Notes under the pieces: model-generated
Database searches by the model: none
What the model was told of the DNA's origin: nothing
What the model saw: only the letters and a program-made list of their open reading frames with translations
From: G038396625 sp038396625
Lineage (GTDB): Bacteria > Bacillota > Clostridia > Peptostreptococcales > Thermotaleaceae
Assembly (NCBI GenBank): GCA_038396625.1
Contig: CP121688.1
Location: 2,356,001 to 2,420,000, forward strand
Direction of reading: 5' to 3'
Length of the DNA stretch: 64,000 bases
Shown: positions 1 through 7,889 of the stretch, in pieces
How positions within the stretch are numbered: position 1 is the first letter of the stretch
Layout: each line of letters begins with the position of its first letter
Program-made: the position numbers and the translations under genes

Positions 1-506
1 CAAATAGGTCTCATAACCGGTTGCATCAACACGCCTGTAAATTCCATTAATCCGTATCCTACTAAAAAGGAAAGGAATGCAGCTCCTACAGGAATCAATA
101 AACTAAGGGGAACAACTAATTTATTGTATAAGAATGGCATCATGCCAGGTTCAAATAAAAATGCTGGACCTATATTAAATAAAAACATAAATGCTGATAC
201 AATTCCAAGAATTTTAAAAATAGAAAAAACCATCGTTACTTTATCTTTATTCCATGTCTTCTTTACAAAAGGGCTTAGCCCACCAAAGATAATTACGCCA
301 AGAGCATAATATCCAGCACCAGTCCCCAAAACTTTTTTGAGCACGGTTACAATATGGTCTATTAAGATCGTAGATGCACCCATTAACTTAACAGGAACAA
401 AAAACATTATAAGACCAATTAAACTGCAAATAATAAATTTCATGGCATCCTTTGTGGTATATGCATTTAATAAAGTTTTATTTTTTGCTGATCCTTGTCC
501 ACTCAT
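1..506 (-). CDS. YjiH-family membrane protein (3' end outside window)
   Basis: Reading leftward from an ATG at 506 gives an open frame to the window edge, starting MSGQGSAKNKTLL. GGGAGG lies seven bases before the start. The visible ~168 residues are strongly hydrophobic, with about four membrane segments. They include a FFVPVKLMGASTILIDH region and, near the edge, SFLVGYGLMEFTGVLMQP, both recalled from YjiH-family proteins (nucleoside-recognition or 'gate' type membrane proteins of unknown substrate). It is divergent from the two-component system at 841-3442, which may control it; that link is inference from position only. The family call rests on remembered similarity. The gene is incomplete only because the window ends. 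Confidence 0.7.
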   Translation of the reverse strand, partial: MSGQGSAKNKTLLNAYTTKDAMKFIICSLIGLIMFFVPVKLMGASTILIDHIVTVLKKVLGTGAGYYALGVIIFGGLSPFVKKTWNKDKVTMVFSIFKILGIVSAFMFLFNIGPAFLFEPGMMPFLYNKLVVPLSLLIPVGAAFLSFLVGYGLMEFTGVLMQPVMRPI

Positions 507-840
507 TTTATTTCCTCCCTCTTTTAATTTAAGTATTGTTTTCTAGCTCATTCATACAATATTACCTATGTGTAACCCCTCCTTCTTAAAAATTATTGTC
601 TAGAAATTTCTGAGATTAAAAATTGAGGCAATAACCCACACATGTGTAAGGGAACGTTTGCTTTCCCTCAAACCACATATAGGATAATCTGTAATAAAAG
701 TATATACGGTAAAATATGAATAAAGGGATTTTTCATAATTTTTATAGAAAATAGACATCAAAAAGTCATAAATGCTATCTAGGTCTTAATGATATAATGA
801 ATATTATAAAAACAAATTGATATTAGCAAAGGGTGATATA
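507..840. promoter_or_regulatory. Divergent intergenic region between yjiH-like gene and two-component system
   Basis: No gene is seen here. The region holds the perfect palindrome ACACATGTGT at 638-647, followed at once by an inverted repeat AGGGAA/TTCCCT at 649-668. A TATAAT hexamer at 793-798 could be the -10 box of the kinase gene, but there is no convincing -35. The palindromes may be operator sites for the adjacent response regulator, which is inference. Confidence 0.4.
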
Positions 841-2709
841 ATGGACCTTAGAAAAAAAATCACAATAAGCATATGTATTATTGTTTTGATTTCTTTGATT
901 ACACTATGCATGTCCATATATGTAAAATCTGCAGAAATTCTTAGCGAGGAAGCAAATAATTTTACTGAAATTCAGATTCTCAGAGCTCAAGAAAAAATAG
1001 ATCTTCTTGTTGATAGGATTAAAATAGAAAGCAAGCTTTTAGCTAGAGACAAATACGTTATAGACTTTTTAAATAACAAGATTACTACAGCAGATCTAAA
1101 TTTAATTCTAACCAACGAAATGATCAATAAAAATCAAAGGGATAATTATTACAAGGATTTATTTATTGTAGATTTAAACGGGATTATCATCGCCTCCACC
1201 ATGAGCGATGCTATGTATGTAGATTTGTCTGAGCGAGAATATATACAGAAATCTTTTTTAACCCATGAAACACAAACAAGCGATATACTCATCGCTTTAA
1301 CAGATGGGAAAAATATAGTCAATACAGTAACACCTATATATAATGAAAACAATGAGATCATTGGCTTGGCAGGAATAGCCATAAGAGCTGAAAATTTTGT
1401 GAACTTTATAAAAGACTATAACGTGGGACAAACTGGCTACTTTGTCATTATTGATTCTAATGGATATATCCTTTCTCACAAGGATACTTCTCTCATTGGT
1501 CATACCTACTCGCAAAACATTGAAGGTCTAGAAAAAATCTATACCCACAATGAGGGTTTACAAAAATCATATGATGCTACGTATCTGTATACCTACAAAA
1601 AAATGAAGAACAATGCCTGGATACTACTAACTCTCATGCCTAAGGAAGAACTTGACATCAAATCTGTAAGCTTGTTAAAATACGTTCTTATTTATGGATT
1701 TATCATATCTATGAGCGCAATCTCTTTTAGCGTTTTTTTATCAAAAAAAATATCTAGACCCATTATTAATATTACGAACTATATAGACAAAGCGGAAAAT
1801 AGTAATCAAATGCTTGATGACGCAATTTATCACACAAAAATTAATATCGAAAATGATCCATTGGATTTTGCATCAGATAATCTAATTTTTCATCATGTAG
1901 AACCTTTTTTAGAAAGTTTAAAAAGAAAACTCGATAAAAGTTTCAATTTCTTTGATAAGGATGCCAAATCTTTAATTAAAAAATCTAAAGAATTAAGCAA
2001 TTCCTTAGAAATGAAATCTTATCTCACAGCAAAATTTTTATCTACTTTATCCCATGATATACGGACATCTCTTACTCTCATAAAAGGGTATGCAAAAGGA
2101 CTTATGTCTAATTTTGAATTAGACACAGAAGCTAGAAACAGATTTGTCCAAGAAATATATGATAGTGCCGAAAACCTTCAAAGAATCGTCAATGATGTTC
2201 TAGACTCCACATACGAGGCCCATTACACAAATAAGAACAAAAAAGAATATGTGCAAAGCTATGAATTTTGTGAATATCTGTTTCATTTTTCTAAGGATTA
2301 TGTTGAAAATTCCGATCGAATATTCATAGGAAATTTTGATTGTAACAATGATTTATTGTATATCGATAAAATTAAAATCATAAGGGTTTGGCAAAATATC
2401 TTAAGCAATGCCATAAAATATACTGAGGAATTTACCAATATATATGTTACCATTTGTAAAGAAGACAACAAAATGTTATTTAAGGTTAAGGATGAAGGTA
2501 TAGGAATACGAGAAAATGATAAAGAGTATATATTTGAAATGTTTTATAAATCCAACCTTTCCGACAAAAACAGCTATGGTTTGGGTCTATTTATATCAAA
2601 GTCTATTTTGCAAGCCCACAACTCAGACATTTATTTTGAATCTGAATTAGGAAAAGGAAGCACTTTTTGGTTTTACTTAGATTTAAAGCCTAAGAATTTC
2701 ACTGAATAA
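841..2709 (+). CDS. Cache-domain sensor histidine kinase
   Basis: Membrane-bound sensor of about 622 residues. An N-terminal transmembrane helix (about residues 8-30) is followed by a ~230-residue extracytoplasmic region of dCache type (motifs such as DLNGIIIAS and GYFVIIDSNGYILSHKD), a second helix near residue 285, a short linker, a HisKA domain with the phospho-acceptor in STLSHDIRTSLTLIKGY (His405), and an HATPase_c domain with an N-box (QNILSNAIKYT), KDEGIGI and GLGLFISKSI. The ATG at 841 is chosen because AAGGGTGAT stands just before it; an in-frame TTG at 817 would add eight residues. The response regulator starts 25 bases downstream. The ligand is unknown; Cache domains often bind amino acids or carboxylates. 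Confidence 0.88.
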   Translation: MDLRKKITISICIIVLISLITLCMSIYVKSAEILSEEANNFTEIQILRAQEKIDLLVDRIKIESKLLARDKYVIDFLNNKITTADLNLILTNEMINKNQRDNYYKDLFIVDLNGIIIASTMSDAMYVDLSEREYIQKSFLTHETQTSDILIALTDGKNIVNTVTPIYNENNEIIGLAGIAIRAENFVNFIKDYNVGQTGYFVIIDSNGYILSHKDTSLIGHTYSQNIEGLEKIYTHNEGLQKSYDATYLYTYKKMKNNAWILLTLMPKEELDIKSVSLLKYVLIYGFIISMSAISFSVFLSKKISRPIINITNYIDKAENSNQMLDDAIYHTKINIENDPLDFASDNLIFHHVEPFLESLKRKLDKSFNFFDKDAKSLIKKSKELSNSLEMKSYLTAKFLSTLSHDIRTSLTLIKGYAKGLMSNFELDTEARNRFVQEIYDSAENLQRIVNDVLDSTYEAHYTNKNKKEYVQSYEFCEYLFHFSKDYVENSDRIFIGNFDCNNDLLYIDKIKIIRVWQNILSNAIKYTEEFTNIYVTICKEDNKMLFKVKDEGIGIRENDKEYIFEMFYKSNLSDKNSYGLGLFISKSILQAHNSDIYFESELGKGSTFWFYLDLKPKNFTE

Positions 2710-2734
2710 TTTGTTTTGCTTTGGAGGGAATGCT

Positions 2735-3442
2735 ATGGAATTTGAAGGAAAAGTATTGGTGGTAGATGATGACAAAAGATTAGTAAAAATGATTGAGGAG
2801 TATTTGAATCTCTCTCGGTTTAAAGTGGTTAAAGCATATAACGGAAAAGATGCTTTAGCATTTTGTGATGAAACCATTGATTTAATCATACTAGATATCA
2901 ATATGAATAACCTTGATGGCATACAAGTTTGCGAAAAAATAAGACAAAACTTTGATGTGCCCGTACTTTTTTTAAGCGCAAATACAGCCTCCTATGACAA
3001 GGTCCGTGCTTTTGGGGTTGGGGGAGACGACTATGTCGTAAAGCCCTTTGACCCTATGGAGCTAATTGCAAGAATAAAAGCCCACATAGGTAGAGCAAGA
3101 AGATATAGCCCTGCAAAACCTGAGAATAATATGATTGCATTTGATGACATAAAAATATACAAAGATGCACATAAAGTTTTAAAGTGCGACAAAGAGATCA
3201 AACTTTCTAAGACAGAATTCAAACTATTGTTATATTTAGTTGAACATCCATTTGTCGCAATTTCTAGAGCAGAAATTTTGAAAAATGTGTGGAATAGCCA
3301 ATTATATGATGAAGCCATCGTAAATACCTATATTAAGAGAGTAAGACAAAAGCTAGAAGAAAATCAGATTGAAGAACAATATATAAAATCAGTTAGAGGA
3401 GTAGGCTATATGTTTGAAGCAGATTTTCGCGAAAATGAATGA
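2735..3442 (+). CDS. OmpR/PhoB-family response regulator
   Basis: A 235-residue transcription factor partnered with the kinase upstream. Residues 1-120 form a receiver domain with the acidic pocket VVDDDK, the phospho-acceptor Asp54 in LIILDINM, and the conserved Lys in DYVVKPFDPMEL. Residues about 135-235 form a winged-helix DNA-binding domain (TEFKLLLYLVEH, AILKNVW-type and SVRGVGYMFE motifs). The start is the ATG at 2735, seven bases after TTGGAGG; a TTG at 2711 would lack a site. The targets are unknown, but the divergent YjiH-like gene is an obvious candidate. Confidence 0.92.
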   Translation: MEFEGKVLVVDDDKRLVKMIEEYLNLSRFKVVKAYNGKDALAFCDETIDLIILDINMNNLDGIQVCEKIRQNFDVPVLFLSANTASYDKVRAFGVGGDDYVVKPFDPMELIARIKAHIGRARRYSPAKPENNMIAFDDIKIYKDAHKVLKCDKEIKLSKTEFKLLLYLVEHPFVAISRAEILKNVWNSQLYDEAIVNTYIKRVRQKLEENQIEEQYIKSVRGVGYMFEADFRENE

Positions 3443-3456
3443 TCGATAAAAAATTG

Positions 3457-3510
3457 AATAAGAGGGAAAATTAGATAATTCTTGTGATAATCTTCTTTCC
3501 CTCTTATTGT
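3457..3510. terminator. Bidirectional terminator between convergent genes
   Basis: AATAAGAGGGAAA and TTTCCCTCTTATT form a long stem with a loop of about 26 bases between the response regulator (plus) and the FtsW-like gene (minus). Confidence 0.7.
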
Positions 3511-3545
3511 GACTATCTTTTCATCCTTTCATTTCTAATAGTATC

Positions 3546-4892
3546 CTACCTGCTATTTTCTAGTATTAAATCTTTCCGACGATATACTCCAAGTATTAAT
3601 CCAATTAAACTCATATTTGTAACAAAGTTTGTACCACCATATGAAATAAGAGGTAAAGAAACACCTATTATAGGAAATAGCCCTAAATTCATTAATATAT
3701 TTTCAACCATCTGCAGAGAAAATACTGTTGCAATTGAACATGCAATATATTTGCCATATGTTGAACGAATTCTTCTTATTGCTAAAAACATGCGTATCAT
3801 TGTTAATGTAATAATAAGCATCACAGCTATCCCAGCAATCCACCCAAAGGCAGAAACAATATAAGTAAAAATAAATTCAGAATTGATCATGGGAAGTATA
3901 AATCCATCTCCTGCATTCTGATTATTAATATATAACCCGTCTCCTTTTCCAAACAATCTAGCACCAGATAGTATTTTTTGTGAAACGACATATAGATAAC
4001 CTGCTCCCGTAGGGTCTTGTTTAGGATTTAAAAATGCACGTAATCTATAGAAGCGATAAGGATTCCTCAGCATACTAAAAAGCAAAAATCCTGCTGCTCC
4101 ACTTATTCCACTACCATAGATAAAAGACAGGAATCTTTTCCTATTTCCTTTAAAGTTTTTATTCATAATGGCTATTGTCAGTATGACCGAAAAACCACAT
4201 CCAAGTGTTATAGCACTTGCAATGGATGGCTGAGTTAAGCACATTGCTATCGCTAAAACTGCTAAACTAAGTAATTTTAACATATCTTTTACATTCCCAG
4301 TCCCCCATTTGGTTAAAAGACCTGAAAAGGATATAAGTAAAAAGGGTATAACTGTAGATACAGGATTAAAGCTTATTGCTCCAATGATAATCTGGTGAGA
4401 GCCATTTACAGTATTTGGAGACCATTGAGACACAAATAAAAAAGCAATCGTAACTCCAAAAATATGTAAAGAATACTTCTCAAGTTTTGTATAGTCGAAG
4501 AAATAGCATGCCACACAAATACTAATACCTAATAGTGTATATACTAAATATGCCTTAATAAACTGTCCCATTGAAATTGAGGAAGCCGTATCACTTGCAA
4601 TAGAAAACAGAACACCTCCACCTGCTAAAACCATTATACTGATTAGCATAACAATTGACCATTCAGTTTTGGGTTTATGGGTTTTATTAAGGTTTTTCCC
4701 AATTTCTGTAGGATTTCCCATTTGTTCAACGGCCTTTCGTGTAGCTTCATCCTCTGTCATCCCTTTTGTAATATATTCGTCCTTTATTTCATCTATATGC
4801 ACTAGCAATTCTTTTGAAATATCACTATGTATTTTTTTATATTTTATTTGATGGCATACCTCTTTTAAAAATTCCGAAACATACTTATTCAC
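3546..4892 (-). CDS. FtsW/RodA/SpoVE-like membrane protein with N-terminal HAAS-like domain
   Basis: About 448 residues. The first ~75 are soluble and helical, with the DEIKDEYITKGMTEDEATRKA pattern typical of HAAS/DUF1700-type 'permease prefix' domains. About ten membrane segments follow, ending in PLISYGGTNFVTNMSLIG, close to the FtsW/RodA/SpoVE signature. SEDS proteins polymerise peptidoglycan glycan strands, but whether this copy does so is not shown. The GTG at 4892 is chosen because GGAGG lies eight bases upstream; a GTG at 4901 sits inside that site. It overlaps the stop of the PadR gene by 8 bases, so the two should be translationally coupled. No classical division genes are nearby, which suggests a regulated accessory role. 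Confidence 0.8.
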   Translation of the reverse strand: MNKYVSEFLKEVCHQIKYKKIHSDISKELLVHIDEIKDEYITKGMTEDEATRKAVEQMGNPTEIGKNLNKTHKPKTEWSIVMLISIMVLAGGGVLFSIASDTASSISMGQFIKAYLVYTLLGISICVACYFFDYTKLEKYSLHIFGVTIAFLFVSQWSPNTVNGSHQIIIGAISFNPVSTVIPFLLISFSGLLTKWGTGNVKDMLKLLSLAVLAIAMCLTQPSIASAITLGCGFSVILTIAIMNKNFKGNRKRFLSFIYGSGISGAAGFLLFSMLRNPYRFYRLRAFLNPKQDPTGAGYLYVVSQKILSGARLFGKGDGLYINNQNAGDGFILPMINSEFIFTYIVSAFGWIAGIAVMLIITLTMIRMFLAIRRIRSTYGKYIACSIATVFSLQMVENILMNLGLFPIIGVSLPLISYGGTNFVTNMSLIGLILGVYRRKDLILENSR

Positions 4893-5223
4893 AACAAACA
4901 CCTCCGATAACCTTATTTACAGCGTTACTATAAGCCTGCCAATCTTTTTGTTTTTCTACTAATGACTTCTTACCACTTTTGGTAATACGATAATATTTTC
5001 GTTTTCGAGCTGATTCTGTTTTTTCCCAATACGACTCGACCATTCCTTCATTCTCTAATGCGTGTAAAATTGGATAAAGCGTCCCTTCCCTTAAAGTAAA
5101 AGTATTATCAGATTTCTTTTCTAACTCCTTAATCATTTGATAACCATACATGTCACTAGTACTTAGCAAGTTCAGGACTAGCATTGTTGTACTTCCTTTA
5201 ATAAGCTCCTTGTTAATTTTCAA
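4885..5223 (-). CDS. PadR-family transcriptional regulator
   Basis: A 112-residue winged-helix regulator of the short PadR type: MLVLNLLSTSDMYGYQMIKEL helix-turn-helix start, TLREGTLYPILHALENEGMV wing region, and RKRKYYRITKSGKKSL. It starts with TTG (AGGAGG eight bases upstream). It overlaps the FtsW-like gene, an arrangement widely seen for PadR plus HAAS-domain membrane protein pairs. The pair probably forms an autoregulated operon; direct repeats in its leader are candidate binding sites. Confidence 0.9.
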   Translation of the reverse strand: MKINKELIKGSTTMLVLNLLSTSDMYGYQMIKELEKKSDNTFTLREGTLYPILHALENEGMVESYWEKTESARKRKYYRITKSGKKSLVEKQKDWQAYSNAVNKVIGGVCCE

Positions 5224-5235
5224 TTATATACCTCC

Positions 5236-5288
5236 TATATCTATGTATTGTATATCTATATATTATCCTTTTTAGTATATCCTGTCAA
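5236..5288 (-). promoter_or_regulatory. Promoter of padR operon with direct repeats
   Basis: Read on the minus strand, TTGACA (5288-5283) and TAATAT (5265-5260) are separated by 17 bases, a near-consensus vegetative promoter. Between the -10 box and the ribosome site the plus strand carries two copies of TATATCTAT (5236-5244 and 5251-5259), 15 bases apart, possible PadR operators. Confidence 0.65.
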
Positions 5289-5298
5289 GTCGTTCGAA

Positions 5299-5332
5299 TA
5301 TAAAAAAACATCCTAACTCAGATCAGGATGTT
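5299..5332 (-). terminator. Terminator of EFR1-type gene
   Basis: On the minus strand, AACATCCTGA and TTAGGATGTT form a stem followed by a run of T. The hairpin includes the TAG stop codon of the gene at 5313-6077. Confidence 0.8.
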
Positions 5333-6077
5333 TATATCTTCCCTTATTTATCGTTCTTTTTCCATACTGTATTGCTTGTACTGGGCATCGATGGATGCAT
5401 GCCAAACATTGCGTACAGTTTGATCCCCAAACAGGTTTTCTATCTACTGTAATATTTCCTGTACAGCACACTTTTTCACATAGTCCACAACTAGTACATT
5501 CATCAGTGGCATAAAATTTCTTTGAATGTGCTCCAAAGGTATTGAAGAGTGGATTAATTACCTTGGTCAAAAAACCTGGTATAAAGCCCTTCTGTACCTC
5601 AAATACATCCTTCTTTCTTTGCTTGAGAATTTGATTAATTACTTGTAATCTCTCCTCTGCTTTTAAAAGCTTTTCTTTTTCTAATTCTTGGGAGTCCACG
5701 TCTCCTACAATTATATAATTGTTAGGCATAGTGATAGAAAAACCACTATTTAATATTATTTCTTTATGCTTCAATGCTTTCTGTAAAACATCCATGGTGT
5801 TTCCAATATTTTCTCCACAAGTAGCTATGGAAAAAACATAATGATCCTTATAATTGTGAAGCCGCATCCTGTTTATAAAATCTAGTACCAGCTTAGGTGG
5901 TCCCCATGCATACACCGGATACACAAAACCAATTATTTCATTTTTCTCTAGGTCATATTCCAAGGTTTCAATTTTCTTCATTTCCTCAGCGATCGAAATG
6001 ATTTTGTCATTATTAAATTGTGATATTTTTTGAGCAGCATACATCGAATTACCCGTGCCTGTAAAATAAAATATCAT
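5313..6077 (-). CDS. EFR1-type flavodoxin-like/ferredoxin protein
   Basis: A 254-residue cytoplasmic electron carrier. The N-terminal ~150 residues are flavodoxin-like, with the FMN-phosphate loop FYFTGTGNSMYAA at residues 3-15 and GFVYPVYAWGPP. The C-terminal part carries two [4Fe-4S] motifs, CTSCGLCEKVC and CTQCLACIHRC. This is the architecture of EFR1-family ferrodoxins common in anaerobic Clostridia. Partner and reaction are unknown. It ends in its own terminator and has its own upstream gap, so it is probably monocistronic. Confidence 0.85.
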   Translation of the reverse strand: MIFYFTGTGNSMYAAQKISQFNNDKIISIAEEMKKIETLEYDLEKNEIIGFVYPVYAWGPPKLVLDFINRMRLHNYKDHYVFSIATCGENIGNTMDVLQKALKHKEIILNSGFSITMPNNYIIVGDVDSQELEKEKLLKAEERLQVINQILKQRKKDVFEVQKGFIPGFLTKVINPLFNTFGAHSKKFYATDECTSCGLCEKVCCTGNITVDRKPVWGSNCTQCLACIHRCPVQAIQYGKRTINKGRYKHPDLS

Positions 6078-6150
6078 TTTTACCCTCCTCTTATCTTTAT
6101 CTTATTCTAAAAAATCCTACCATTTTAAAGAAAGAATTAAAGCCCTTCTC

Positions 6151-7203
6151 TTAGTCTATTTCTTCTTCTATTCCTATCATCTTCATCAGATGTAGAGCAT
6201 TCCTTGTCGTAGAAATACCTGATCTTAGTTTATAATCAAAACAAATTTCACCATTTTTATAATATTCTTCAAAATAGTAATTTTTAAGAATATTTTCCTT
6301 TTCTAGAATACCTAACTCAAGGTCATGGGTTGATACAAGACCTATGGCTCCATTATGTTGTAATTTTTTAATTAGCTTTTTTGCGCCTATATGTCGATCA
6401 TAAGAGTTTGTTCCTTTAAAAATTTCATCAAGCAAGAAAAATACTTGTGTATTTTCCTTAGTTGCCTTTACAATTTCTTTAATCCTCAATAGTTCTCCAT
6501 AGAAGGAAGATATGCCTTTCTCAAGATTATCACTTATTCTCATACACGTATGAATGCTAAAAATTGAACATTTCATGTATCTTGCACTGACTGGTGCCCC
6601 CACATAGGCAAGCACCAAATTGATTCCAATTGTCCTCAGAAAAGTACTCTTCCCAGACATATTAGACCCAGTTATTAACAACATTTCAAAAGGATTTTGT
6701 ATATTTACATCATTACAAACCCGCCTATTTGTAAGCAAAGGGTGTCCTATTTTCTTGGCTTAAAGAATTGGAGTCCCCTCCATGATTTTAGGAATTGTCC
6801 AGTCTGAATAATCATATTCTATAGTCCCTAAACTAGATAATGCTTCAATTTCACCTATTTTTTGTAGCCATTCCTCAAATCTTAATCCAGATTCACACTT
6901 CCAGCGTTCTAGTTCAATTAAGCATTGATAATCCCAAAGCAAAATCATATTGAATGGGAAAAATAGCATATTGTTTCGGTTTTCAATCCTATCAACTAAA
7001 GCCTCCAGTCTTTTTAGCTGTTTCATTGCTGATAAACCTTTATGATTGCCTAGACTTCTGCTTAATTCCCTAAGATACTCAGATTGAAAATCCACTTTTT
7101 CAAAATGTCTTACTATCCTTCTGTATATCTTAATACTTTTCTGGTACTTATACACTAAGGCAAAATCTCTATTCCGCTTTTTTATATTGATTGTGATCAA
7201 CAT
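6151..7203 (-). pseudogene. Broken MutS-family ATPase gene
   Basis: Two open pieces in the same frame (7203-6760 and below 6757) are split by a single TAA after GTPIL; translation continues directly as AKKIGHPLL. The downstream piece has the MutS ATPase core: Walker A GSNMSGKST, Walker B FLLDEIFKGTN and the STHDLEL switch. The upstream piece is the helical core-clamp region. The N-terminal ~250 residues usual in this MutS-like family are missing, and the 5' end abuts a truncated GyrI-like gene. A deletion plus a nonsense mutation explains it best; a translated C-terminal ATPase fragment from an internal ATG is possible but unlikely to work. Confidence 0.8.
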
Positions 7204-7504
7204 CAGCTATGTAGCACGCAGGCAGCCATTGGAACTTTTTCCATCTGCTTAAATTTAATTGTATGTGTATCTTTTCCCCAGGTTGTTACAGCTTCACAAA
7301 ATTCAACATCAATATTCTTTTCCTTATATTCACCATCATGATAAATAACAAAACAATATTCAGGTACTGCGCATTTAAGATTTGGATTCACTTTTGAAAC
7401 TTCTGTGGAATGATTTCAAAGTATGCATCATAATTGGGTATTTTCATACGCTTTGAATAAACAATACATGCAGGTAAATCCTTTACAATTACATTATACC
7501 TCAT
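7203..7504 (-). pseudogene. Truncated, frameshifted GyrI-like effector-binding domain gene
   Basis: From an ATG at 7504 the frame reads MRYNVIVKDLPACIVYSKRM and ends after about 38 residues at IIPQKFQK. A second frame then resumes with NPNLKCAVPEYCFVIYHDGE and EFCEAVTTWGKDT. The joined pieces resemble the AraC-type effector-binding (GyrI-like, SOUL/heme-fold) domain, ending at MAACVLHS where the family would continue for about 40 more residues. A frameshift with a small deletion and a 3' truncation make this a pseudogene. The truncation point coincides with the MutS remnant, so one deletion probably removed the tail of this gene and the head of the other. Confidence 0.7.
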
Positions 7505-7572
7505 AGAACAACCCTTCTCCCTTCTCTTCTTTAGACAATATATTCATATTTTTTACATAGCACACTATAGAA

Positions 7573-7797
7573 TCAACCTCCTCCCACTGGTGGAAATATG
7601 GAAAGATAGTCTTCATCTCGAAGCTGTTCTTCTATCTGTCCATCCCTACCATTGATTAAAAGTATCGCTACATCCTCTTTGGAAATATTGAGTCTATGAA
7701 TGATTTCTAAGGGAGTTAGATTCTCTTTGTAGTCAAAAAAAACTTTTTTCCCGCGTCCTTGTCTTAAGGTTGCAAAAAGCCTTACTTCAATACCCAT
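7573..7797 (-). CDS. MoaD/ThiS-family sulfur-carrier-like protein
   Basis: A 74-residue ubiquitin-fold protein: MGIEVRLFATLRQGRGKK start, LLINGRDGQ in the middle, and the hallmark C-terminal Gly-Gly in FPPVGGG. In MoaD the C-terminal glycine is thiocarboxylated to donate dithiolene sulfur to molybdopterin, the pterin that also carries tungsten. The ATG at 7797 is chosen (AGAGGTGATTGG upstream); an extension to 7866 has no site and runs into the hairpin at 7847-7876. It follows the aldehyde:ferredoxin oxidoreductase gene, a common pairing that suggests a dedicated role in that enzyme's cofactor. Confidence 0.88.
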   Translation of the reverse strand: MGIEVRLFATLRQGRGKKVFFDYKENLTPLEIIHRLNISKEDVAILLINGRDGQIEEQLRDEDYLSIFPPVGGG

Positions 7798-7846
7798 CCA
7801 ATCACCTCTGTAAAATTTCATTTGAATTTGTTTTGATCTCATTGTT

Positions 7847-7876
7847 ACACAAGGACTTGCCTGCAAGTCCTTGTGT
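7847..7876 (-). other. Strong hairpin between aor and moaD-like gene
   Basis: ACACAAGGACTTG and CAAGTCCTTGTGT form a perfect 13-bp stem with a four-base loop 13 bases after the aor stop. No T-run follows, so it is more likely a partial terminator or mRNA-processing and stability element that sets less moaD than aor message (inference). Confidence 0.6.
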
Positions 7877-7889
7877 ATTATAGTAATGG

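Noticed and set aside
124..546. Two short plus-strand open frames at the left edge
   Set aside because: They are antisense to the YjiH-like gene, which has a good ribosome site and family motifs.
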